Assembly: GCF_032854445.1 (NCBI RefSeq)
Contig: NC_088295.1
Coordinates: forward strand, 55,969,249 to 56,029,248
Reading direction: 5' to 3'
Length of the DNA: 60,000 bases
Origin: Liolophura sinensis
Taxonomy: Eukaryota; Mollusca; Polyplacophora; Chitonida; Chitonidae
Below the pieces are notes generated by a model that made no database searches, was not told the origin of the DNA, and saw nothing but the letters and a program-made list of their open reading frames with translations. Numbering within the stretch: position 1 is the stretch's first letter; each line of letters starts with the position of its first letter. Positions 24,622 through 36,620 of this stretch are shown here, piece by piece. The position numbers and the translations under genes were made by a program.

Positions 24622-27600
24622 ATGTCTACTGAAGGTCAGAGGTCAGAGGAGGGTCAGAAGTCACTGAGTGAGTCTGCAAGGAATGGCAGCAGTGACAGTC
24701 AGCCGGGAGGGTGGGATGACAGTAACCTTCACCCAGCAGCCATGTTTGACAATGCTGAGCTGTTGGAATGTCTGCTGGAAGGGGATGCCAAGGAGCATAT
24801 TAATAACACCGACTCCTCCCACCGAACCCCAGTCTATACTGCGGTGCTGAATGACTCATTCAGGGCACTAAAAGTGTTGCTAGATCATGGAGGTAAGTAA
24901 TTTTTTTTTTTTTTTTTTTAATATCTTTGGTTTTATTGTTTTAAAAACAATTTTACGGACAAGAAGGTCACTGTTAGGGTCGTAAACAAACTCGAAGCAT
25001 GCTGAAAAATAGTTATTTTGGCTAATGCTCACTTAACGCAACCAAAGCCTGCTTATTGAATGGCAAAGCAGTATATGTAACATGTTGCTTTATGTACGTC
25101 CAACGAGGTGAAATTGTGAACTCGTGTATTTTCCAGGCCTTGGGATCATGAATCAATCTTAGACTTAAGTCAAAATTTCAGATCACTTGAAAATTGTTGT
25201 TTCTTATATTACAATGTCAAAACTTTGCTCGAAAACGTCGGTTCTGGGTAAGTTATGTTACAACAAGTATCAGCTAAAATAACAGAAAGAACATACCAAA
25301 TTCAATGGCTGAAGATTTGACTTAAGTCTAAGATCACTTTGTGCTCGTTTTGCCTAAATTTCCAGTCTCTGTGTCATCAGGTTCCAGTTTTTTAGAGTGC
25401 AGCTTATGGTGTACATATAAAACATATTCTCTTTATTTGATGCATAGTGCTTGAAATTTGACCAATGAGAATATTGGCAGTAATGAATGGAAGTTTACAT
25501 ATACATTTGTAATCCTTCGGTGTGTAATAAATAGGGCCTGTCTGTGTTCCACTTTTCTGAAATACCTTATTATTTGATTTATTTATAGTTATTTGATTAT
25601 TCTTTTACTCCATATTCAAAATATTTTCACTTATACAGTATAGCATGTATTACACACGCAGTCATTCTTTTGTGGGTAGAGGAAATCAAAGTCAACCAGA
25701 AACTTTGACAAGTTACTGACAAAATTGCCCTTGTGTGATGCACAGACATGTACACTCTAGATCTGTGGGAAACAAACTTGTGATCTTTTACTGATCATTA
25801 CATTCTGCGAATGGTCACGTGAGCATTGTCAACCATTTATTGCCACAAAGGTGCCCACAAATTGTCTACAAATTTAATCCCTGTCAGTGCATGGCCTGGG
25901 TTGTACTCACACCTTGTGTGTCCATGGTAGCAATTAAAAGGCAATGACCTTATCGGCTGGCCTGTGGTTTGCTCCCTCCAGAATATGAATGGAACAAAAA
26001 TCAGTTTAAAATCTAAAGAAGTTTCTACTTTTCCTTAAGAACCATTGTCCGTGGTGTAATGCTGTCATTGGAAGATAACTTAATGTGTTCCGTCATATAT
26101 ACATGTACATGTACGATGTCTGCAGTCATTAAAAGAAGTACAGCTGTACTGATCAGTGCCTTTGAACTAGTGTTGTGAAATAAATGAAATTGTAATTTTT
26201 TTTTTTTTTTTCTGTTGTAGCTAATGCTAATATTGCTGGGGATGCAACAACCGGTTATATGGTTAGTATGTCTTTATTTGTGTATATATTTAACAATCAT
26301 TTCTGCTATTGGTGTATGTGTTATATTAAACTTGTGTGTGTAGTTGATATTTATGATAGAATTATTATGACTGCATGGTACTTGTATCTGCAGACCGTAT
26401 CAATTTAAATTAAGTAGTTTCCTTAACGCTTTATTTTTTATGTCAAAAGTTGTTGTCTATCTACCCTAATTCCTCAGCCTTTCTGCATATGAAAGAGCAA
26501 ATTTCAGTACAATTTTTGCATGGTTTTAATTTGATTTTGGAGACAAAACTACATACATGTAAGTTGGATGGGTCAATTTCAGGGCTTCACAAAAAGTATA
26601 ATTTTGTCAGTTTACACAAATTAATGTGCCTCAGAATTTGCTTGAATAAACACGTTGCAAAGATGCGAAAACCACGTCGAAGAATTACAGTTGCTGAGGC
26701 ATGATCAGTCCATGTTGTGATAAAGAATGCCTGTATCTTCTAATATGGGGAAAATGAACCTCAAGCTACATTTCATGAGTTCGTGTACTTTCATTGGTGG
26801 ATTTAATCTGTACATATTGTCATGTTGAGCTATTACATGTACATGTATAATGTCTGCAGTCATTAAAAAATTATTATTTCATTTTCACCGTTATCTAAAG
26901 TGACGCATTCACACAAAAATTATTAGCAGGGATAGAGCAATCCCCAAGGGGTTTTAACTTCCTGCCATTCAAGTTCTATATCACATAAATATACATGTAT
27001 TGCAAGCATTTGATGGGATGCAAACTGAAGAAATGACATAATCTGATGAGCATGTGGGCGTATGCCGTGTAGTTAGGACATATACATTTATATATACAGC
27101 AAAGCATCATTGGAATGGTTTCAGTATTCTTTCGTTATTTCGCACGTCTATTTATAGAAACAGGATATGAGTAAAGATTTAAATAGCTGTTGAAGAGAAG
27201 AATGAAGTCATGTGAGTTAAGAGTTGAGTGGACAAACACTGTCGGCCTCCCCCTCACGTCACATGCTTCAGTTGAGAACGCTGGATCCTTGTGCATTGTG
27301 GCGTCAGAGTCTCGGGATGATGTAAACTCTCTGATATTCTGTTGGTAAACATTCACTCATTTGTATGAGTTATACATAAAAACGTCAACATATACATGTA
27401 CTATATTTGACCTATAAAAAGTCCATCTATGTCTAAGTTTCTCCTGTTGTCTGATCCTGACAGTTCTTGTGATTTTTGAGATATTTGGGGATTTTTTGTG
27501 AGAAAACTTCATGTCGTACTAATAAAGTTTAACTCTCATCACAGGAAGTAATATTTTATGATATTTATTTGCCTTTAAAATGCACTCTTTACTCATGAGT

Positions 27601-30600
27601 GTGTGGGCGTGTGTGCTTGTGTCTTTTCTCCAGAACTCAGATTAGATATATTATAATCACTATTATTCCCACCAAATCGTATTTTGAAAGCATTTATTTT
27701 AATTAGAAAAAAGAAAAACAAAATCAGCATTTCTGCCCTGTCTATCTTAGCCAAAGTCTTGTCTGAAGTCAGAATAAATACATTATCAGAATTGTTTTCT
27801 ATACTTTGCGAAAAACTGTGATAAGTTGTAAATTATGCAAAGTCCCTTTTTAGGGCTGTGAAAAATGGGGGAAAAAATTTCCAGTTTTATGCCCCAGTGA
27901 ACTGGCCAGTGTCTTTAGCAGAACAATAATGTCAATGTTTTGTTTATTTATTTGATTGGTGTTTTATACCAGTGAGTTTTTTTTTTCATGATACTCATGA
28001 GTTTTACTCATGAATATTTCACTTTTACAATCAGCATTATGGTTACTGATGGTAGGGGAAACCCACGGCCCATTTTTGCACAGTTTTTGGACAATTTTTC
28101 GAGCCTTGTTCTTTCTTTCACTGCCTAGTAATTCTAAATTGGAACTTGTTATATGGCTTACAAGCTATAGAACATGTACAAGTTCTGGGCTGTTTGGTTT
28201 TCAGCAAAATTATGGTCATTGTTTTTCTGTTGTGGACTTTAATACAACTGGTATGGGACATGTACTTGTATTGTTTTCCAGAGTACTGAAAGTATAAAAA
28301 AGAAAAGGGGATGTGAATCTCTACCATCTGTTTCTTTATCTTATCAACTAGACTGTTTAAAGCTGAGAAAAAAATCTGAAAACCAGCTACACCATAGTGC
28401 ATAATAAACTTCAAAAACTTTGGTGTTGAGTGTGTTGTATGGTAAAGCACCTAAAATTTGGGCCCATTTTGTTTAGAAAAATGCCAGAAAATATTACTTT
28501 TGGGGCTGAAACTTACAACTTTTTTCCTGTGGGATACTATCCCACCTTCTCATCAAACCTCGTACTGCTTTTATGATAAGTAAAATTCTCAGAATTTGGC
28601 AACATATGCAATTTAGTCATGGATGAATTTTTGGGTTGTTTACCATAAAACAGCAATACAGGAACCGGACGCTGGAAGACTGCTTTTCCAAACGCCTGAC
28701 GCCCAGACACCCCTAAATGACCTAAAATTTCACCCACAAAAGTGCATTTTTTAGAGGCAAATATATGTTGCAAAAGGGGCCTCCGTGGCTCAGTTGGTTA
28801 GTGCGCTAGCGCAGCGTAATGACCCAGGAGTCTCTCACCAATGCGGTCGCTGTGAGTTCAAGTCCAGCTCATGCTGGCTTCCTCTTCGGCCGTACGTGGG
28901 AAGGTCTGACGGCAACCTGTGGATGGTCGTGGGTTTCCCCCGGGGTGTGCCCGGTTTCCACCCACCATAAAATGTGGCAGCTGTCGTATAAGTGAAATAT
29001 TCTTGAGTACGGCGTAAAACACCAATCAAATAAATAAATAAATATGTCACAAAATATTATTTTTGGTGCTGAAACTTAGAATTTTGTAGTAGAATATCGT
29101 CCTTTGTTCCAAGCAAACCTCAAAACACCTTTCTACGCTCAATAGAACTCTCAGAATCAGAACAAATGGGCAAGTTAGTCATGGATGAAATTTCTGGTCA
29201 TTTAGGGTATGTCATGCACTTTTAAATTTGTTGGTGTTGTAATACAGTACATTAACATCAGGTATGACATTGTAGTTTCCATGAAATGTGTCTAGCATCT
29301 ATGAAGTAACACATTTATAAGTCTTACATTTAAAACATTTGAATACAGTTGTAATTGAATGTGGAAGAAGATCATCTTTTCTGGCCCAACCAAAACAGCA
29401 GTTTTAGCATGATGTTATGCATATGCCTTCCTGAAATGAAGAAGTGAATCCTCCTTTTTTTTTTTTGGAAGAATGTTGTTCTCTCGTTGCAGACTCCCTT
29501 ACATTTGGCAGTAGCCAGCAACAAGATGGAAGCAGTTAAACTTCTTGTGAAGAAAGCAAATCTCGACCTGAAAGATGGAGCAGGGTTAACTCCCTTGGGG
29601 ATTGCAGTTTCAACAGAAAACGATCAACTTATTGAAATGATTACGACAGAAATGGGTTTGTGCGATTCTTGACAAGTTTCATGTACCCACAACATGTGCC
29701 TAAAAATATTCCGATTTTTCTTTTGGTCTTGGTAAGATTTTTCTTTTGGTCTTGGTAAGATTTTTCTTTTGGTCTTGGTAAGATTTTTCTTTTGGTCTTG
29801 GTAAGATATTTCTTTTGTGATTAATGTAATAATTTTATTTTAAAATTCAAAATGGCTACATTTTTTTTTTTTACCTACATGTGTGCAAAAGTGTCTAATG
29901 TATGCCAGTCTGAATTAACAAAATCAATGGCAGGCATTTTTGGCTGTTGACATTCATTCACAACTTCATATGCAATTCATGTAATTCATTTTTGATGGTT
30001 TTTTTTCCAGTTAACAGAGTACAGAAACACCATAAACTTATTGAAGGTATGTAACACCATATACAGTGAATATTATTCCAAATAAATGTCATAGACGTCA
30101 CTGTTTGTGCTGAAACTTTTTTCCAGTAGCCTTCAAAATAAACTTCAAAACACTTCTGTAAGAATTTTGCAAACTGAGTCTCTTGCGCCATGGAGGAAAT
30201 TTTAGGTCAAGTACAGTATATTCTTTATAGTATATTCTTTAAAATGTTCTTTGAAATGAAACCTGACTAGTTCATGGAGAAATAATTTAAGGAGAAGAAA
30301 ACTTAAATATCAAACAAATACCATTGAAAAGGGTGTGCATTTCCTCGCAGGTGCATGCCATTAAAACATTCTAATATGCACCTCAAGTTGATAAATTATA
30401 AATAAAGTCAGCGCCAAAATCCGCGGTGGGCAACTCCATTTTGCCTAAGAACTAGTCCTGAAGTCGTCTGTGGTTAGAGGAGAATTGTTGTTGGAAACTG
30501 CTGAAGTGCAGTTCGTACATTTCCGGTAGAACTGTTCTTCCCAGAAGGTAGCGAACAGTACAGTTCGTTTTCCGCCTGATTGGGAAACCGAAATGTTGGA

Positions 30601-33600
30601 CGTAGGTTCCGAGTTTACACGAACAAGCCGGCAGTTTTAAGAACTCTCATTGGGTGAGAGACAAAACACTCCCAGCATAAATTACAGGGTGTTAAAGATG
30701 GAGGATGCGATGGATTTAGCGATTTAAGCCAGCTTCACCGCTTTCAGGCTTTATGTGTGTGGCGAGGAAAAATTGCTAAATTTTGTAACAGGCACCACCA
30801 GATAAAATAAATGTGCTTTTTTCAGCGTATGGTGTCATTTTTTTTAAGTTTTCTTCTCCTTTAAAGCAAACATGCAGGTGAGGTACAAAATGATGGTGCA
30901 TGGAAGTCTTGGTTTTTACTACCAAGCTTCTCATAACTGTTGTTAGTATAACTCTTTACTGTCAGCAGAAAGGCTTTGAGAATCTGACAACTAGGAAATG
31001 TTATGTGGCGTAGGGGAAAAGTCTCCGAATATAACTTATTTCATAACTGACCATGATAAAATGCCACAAGTCATCATCATTATGAGACAGGTGGAAAACT
31101 TGTTCGACAGCACTTTGTACACATTAGGCCAGGGTCACCTAAGTATACCACTTATAGTATGTGATAAAATGATTTGTTTCGTAGTGTTGCGATCGGCCTG
31201 CGAGAAAGGAGACCTTGTGGAGGTGGCTCAGGTGTTAACACTGGAGCAGGAGGAAGGAATCTTGGCTCAGGCTATCAACAACACATCAGGCAATTTGTAC
31301 ACACCTCTCAGCCTGTAAGTATGCCAGTACACACCTCTCAGTCTGTAAGTGTACCAGTACACACCTCTCAGTCTGTAAATATTCATTTACACACCTCTCA
31401 GTCTGTAATTATACATTTATACATCTCTCTGTGTGTAATTATGCACATACACACATCTCGGGCTGTAAGTGTACATGTACACATCTCTCAGTCTATAAGT
31501 ATAAATATACACACCTCAGTCTGTAAGTATACAAATGCACGCCTCTCAGACTGCAAGTCTACATTTACACACCTCTCTGTCTGTAAGTGTACATTTACAC
31601 TTCTCTCAGTCTGTAAGTGTACATTTACACTTCTCTCAGTCTGTAAGTGTACATGTACACACACCTCAGTCTGTAAGTGTACATGTACAGACCTCTCAGT
31701 CTGTAAGTGTACATTTACACACCTTTCATTCTGTAAGTGTACATGTACAGACCTCTCAGTCTGTAAGTGTACATTTACACACCTTTCATTCTGTAAGTGT
31801 ACATGTACAGACCTCTCAGTCTGTAAGTGTACATGTACAGACCTCTCAGTCTGTAAGTGTACATTTACACACCTCTCAGTCTGTAAGTGTACATGTACAC
31901 ACACCTCAGTCTGTAAGTGTGCATGTACAGACCTCTCAGTTTGTAAGTGTACATTTACACAACTTTTATTCTGTAAGTGTACATTTACACACCTCTCTGT
32001 CTGTAAGTGAACATGTACACACCTCTCAGTCTGTAAGTGTACATTTACACACCTCTCAGTCTGTAAGTGTACATGTACATACCTTTTATTCTGTAAGTGT
32101 ACATGTACACACCTCTCAGTCTGTAAGTGTACATGTGCACATACCTTAGTCTGTAAGTGTACATGTACACACCTCTCAGTCTGCAAGTGTACATTTACAC
32201 ACCTTTCATTCTGTAAGTGTACATTTACACATCTCTCAGTCTGTAAGTGTACATGTATACACCTCTCAGTCTGTAAGTATACATTTACACACCTCTCTGT
32301 CTGTAAGTTTACATGTACACACCTCTCAGTCTGTAAGTGTACATGTACACACCTCTCAGTCTGTAAGTATACATGTACACACCTCTCAGTCTGTAAGTGT
32401 ACATGTACACACCTCTCAGTCTGTAAGTGTACATGTACATACCTTTTATTCTGTAAGTGTACATGTACACACCTCTCAGTCTGTAAGTGTACATGTGCAC
32501 ATACCTTAGTCTGTAAGTGTACATGTACACACCTCTCAGTCTGTAAGTGTACATTTACACACCTTTCATTCTGTAAGTGTACATTTACACATCTCTCAGT
32601 CTGTAAGTGTACATGTATACACCTCTCAGTCTGTAAGTGTACATTTACACACCTCTCTGTCTGTAAGTGTACATGTACACACCTCTCAGTCTGTAAGTGT
32701 ACATGTACACACCCCTCAGTCTGTAAATGTACATGTACACACCTCTCAGTCTGTTAGTATACATGTACACCCCTCTCAGTGTAAGTGTACCTGTGTACAC
32801 CTCTCAGTCTGTAACTGTTCATGTACACCCCTCTCAGTCTGTTATATTGACATGATTGAATATTCATGTACGTTTACACACCTCTCAGTCTGCTAGTATA
32901 CATTTACAGACCTCTCAGTCTGTAAGTGTACATGTATACACCTCTCAGTCTGTAAGTGTACATGTATACACCTCTCAGTCTGTAAGTGTACATGTACAAA
33001 GCTTTCATTCTGTAAGTGTACATGTACACACCTCTCAGTCTGTAAGTGAACATATACAAACCTCTCAGTCTGTAAGTTTACATTTACACACCTCTCAGTC
33101 TGTAACTGTTTATGTACACACCTCTCAGTCTATGAGTGTACATGTACAAACCTCTCAGTCTGTAAGTGTACATGTACACACCTCTCAGTCTTTAAGTGTA
33201 CATGTACACACCTCTCAGTCTGTAAGTGTACATGTACACACCTCTCATTCTGTAACTGTTCATGTACACCCCTCTCAGTCTGTTATATTGACATGATTGA
33301 ATATTCATTCAGTCTTGTTCCTGGAGAGGGAGTTTTCATGATTCTCTTTCCTCCATTGTTCTTGGGACCTTTCAGTAGTTTACTGTGGGAACTGTCCTAA
33401 GTGAACAAATTTGAGTAGGATAGTCATCCCAGTTTGGAGGAAACCCCAAGCGCTCACTCACTCATTTTGGAGGACGTTGTTGTGCATTGTTTGTGTTGTC
33501 TTTGCTTGTTTCAGTGCTAGTCGCTACGGTCATGTTGATGTAGCTCGTTATCTGATTGAGCAAGGAGCCAATGTTACACCACAGCCATTGACCAATGAGA

Positions 33601-36600
33601 CGCCTCTACACATTGCATGTGAATTCGGCCATACAGAGGTTGTCTTTCTTCTACTAGAGGTAACACATCCTTATTTTGCCCATTGCACACAAGTTCTTGC
33701 GGTAGCAGAGCAGTACCTCTTTGCATCACTTTTGATATACTGTATTGCAAAATTCATTAATGTACGGAGAAAATCATGCAATTGACATATTGGGTATCTT
33801 TTAGAAATCTCCCAATGAGAGAAAAGTACAAGTACCACACTTGTTAGTTTTTTGTTTCAAAGGCCTTACACATATATGCTGTGCTAGCGTTAGGCTTTTT
33901 TCTCATTTCGCTGATGTGGCTGAACTGGTCAGAAATATTTTTTAGCCATTTTGACAATCATATAGTCACAATGATATTCACAACATGCGGACAGAAAATC
34001 AAAGCAAAGCAGTGAATCATTTAAGAAGTGAAGTGTCAGGAGTCTCTCACCAATGCAGTTGCTGTGAGGTCCTCAAGCTCAGACTGCCTTTCTCTCCTGT
34101 CAGACATCTGCAGATGGCATTGGGTTTCTTCCACCATAATGCTAGCCGCTGTCATATAAATGAAATCTTGTTGAGTATAGCATGAAACACCAGTCAAATA
34201 AATGAACAATAAAATGGGAAGTTTGTAGAATATTTATAGTTCCGGTCTCTTCCTGTTTTCCCAAAGAGTTTGCTTTAGGACCCCATCCCCAACTTTGCCA
34301 GCTGGAGGGAATATGCATGGTGGCACTGGTGAAAAGGGGGACAACTCAAGACACATACATGCATGCAAATGTATATAGTTCGAAAAACCTTTTCCTAGGT
34401 TATTTATCTTGAATGTGAATTTGTGCACAAGTACAAACTAAAGTTCTTTAAGCTTCGTTTTTGGGGATGGACTGGTCCAAGTCCCAACACGATATTGAAT
34501 GAAAAGGAAAATGTCTCTGAAACCAAACATTTTTCTGTGTAACATGGTAGGATGATATTGCTTCGTTAAGGTGGTGACGTTAACCTTAAAATAATTTCAC
34601 CCAAGTGAAATTAAAAAAAAAAAAAAAAATTGCAAATTGCGACAATGGCGATCGGTAGCGCTAGCACTCATAAGGCTTTAGGTGCATATGAATTATGATT
34701 AATCTTGAACACCGCACATTAAAGAAGAGCTAATGGAGAACTACTTTCAGTGCTATTTCTGCTTCTTTTTAATGTGATTGTGCAGACAAAAGTACATTAA
34801 TTGGATTGGCCATTTTCAAGGCATAATGTAGTTAAATTAGTCTGCAAAAAATAATGCTTTCAGAATATGCCTGATAAAACAAAAATTACCTTGCAAATGT
34901 GCAAAGAGATCAAGAATTACAGCAGATTTAAAAGCTGTTTTTCTTTATACAGCATACTTGTGGTTTTGATTACATACGGTTAACTGTGTTTTTGGAAATA
35001 AACTAAGATTTTAGTCCTAGAGCATTTTCCTCTGCATGAAGTAAAATGTAGTAAGTTGAGCTAAAATATTCAGCTTCTTCTAACATAGAGTAAATTTATA
35101 TGGTGGACGTACATGTGGAATTATATTAATTTGAAAAACATTTGTAAATTTGTTCCAAGATTTTCTTAGATGTTGTAATACTTTCTTTTTTAAATTTACA
35201 AGGATATTGAGTTGGGTATCAGCAGTTGTAGGTTAAGTTAATTGTAACTACCCTGACTGTTCTAAATTTTGAACACCTGGTCTGCTCATTTTAGCCAGTA
35301 TACATGTAATTGTAGCAGGAATATTTAGTTTCTTGTTTTGTCGCATGGTTAGTCCATCTAATCAACTACATATTCATATTTTTACTTTTCCAAAAAAAAA
35401 AAAAAGGAGAGAGAATTGTAATTCTTTGCTTTCAGTACTGCTGATATCTGTCTTAAAAATTAGAAGAGTTATGACTTGCTATGGCAATTTGTGTCTCGAA
35501 CATGTGTTGCCATTGTCATTACAATCATTTTAGCCTACCCTAGTTCTTCAACCTATTCACATATGAAAGGGGAACTTTCAGAGCAATATATGAACATTTT
35601 TAATTTGATTTTACAAACAAAATTACATTAGTTGGATTGGTCATTTTCAGGGCCACATAAAAAGTGTAATTTTATCAGTCAACACAGAAAAATGCTTTTG
35701 GAATATTTTTAAATAAACACTTTGCAGACATATGGGAAGGTTGAAGAATTACAGTGGAATACAGCTTCCTGGAGTAGGACCCCGGAGCCTTTTATAAACA
35801 GTTGTCTTTAAATCTGTTTGTGTGTTTTGCCTGTCACTGTTAGGAATTTCGAGGAGTTGCCAGCATGCCGACCACAGATCATGAACTGCCCATTCACATC
35901 GCGGCACAGAAAGGCAATGAAGAACTTGTCAGGTTGTTGTTGACATTTCCATATCCAAAGGCTTTTCTGGAAACCTGTCGCCATCAAAGGAGAGTTTACA
36001 AGGCTCCATTTGACATCAACACCAGGGACATGCGGGAAATGACACCATTGTTGTACGCAGTTGAGAAAGGTCACATCGAAATTGTTAAGTATTTGGTCTT
36101 GGAACATGAGGTCTCCAGCCATCCCGACCCAGAGGCTGAGACCGACCAGAACCCTCAACGCAACAGAGACGCTGGCGGAATGTCAGCGCCGTTCAGTATG
36201 TCTTCGTCATTCATTCGGCGCAATAAACCGAGTCTTGGAAGAAGCTTTTCAAGACGTCGACCCACTCAGGTTGAACCTGCCGATAGAACGATTAATATCT
36301 GCCCCGTGGACTTGGAAGCCATTGACCAGGACGGCAGAAATGCTCTCTTCATTGCAATGCAGCATGACAGTTACCCAATGGTGGAAGTTATCTTGAAGGC
36401 AGGAGCGAATGTAAATACAGTTTGGTCAAATGGCCTGTCCAAATTTTCCCCTTTAATGATGGCGGCTAAAAGTCAAAACTTGTCCATGGTGAATCTGTTG
36501 CTTAGTTACGGTGCGAGAGACGATGAGAATCGCGTCTTGGGTTTCGCCATGAAGACGAACTATGAAGACCTTGTGGCTGCTTTGCTAAGACAGAAATGTA

Positions 36601-36620
36601 GGAAAGATATGGATAACCCT
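24622..36620 (+). CDS. LRRK1: LRRK1 ankyrin-repeat block (exons 1-6 and start of exon 7)
   Basis: Recognisable ankyrin units in the spliced frame: HRTPVYTAVLNDSFRALKVL with LLDHGA (exons 1/2), TPLHLAVASNKMEAVKLLV (exon 3), TPLGIAVSTENDQLIEMI, RSACEKGDLVEVAQVL (exon 5), TPLSLASRYGHVDVARYLIE (exons 5/6), TPLHIACEFGHTEVVFLLLE (exon 6), LPIHIAAQKGNEELVRLLL and TPLLYAVEKGHIEIVKYLV (exon 7), then NALFIAMQHDSYPMVEVIL and SPLMMAAKSQNLSMVNLLL. The TPLSL motif is cut by intron 5, and the sequence coding it is what has been amplified in that intron. A Ser/Arg-rich insert (SMSSSFIRRNKPSLGRSFSR) sits between two repeats in exon 7. Ankyrin repeats serve in protein binding; the partner is unknown. Confidence 0.9.

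Noticed and set aside
28777-28860. Possible genuine tRNA gene (A and B boxes)
   Set aside because: Lacks a proper cloverleaf, continues into the SINE body and A-rich tail, and has dispersed relatives; it is a tRNA-derived SINE head.
31174-32186. Long open frames of 278 codons (+) and 232 codons (-) with Val/His/Ser or Cys/Thr repeats
   Set aside because: They follow from a 30-nt tandem repeat, which keeps any stop-free frame open on both strands; the real LRRK1 frame stops at the donor.
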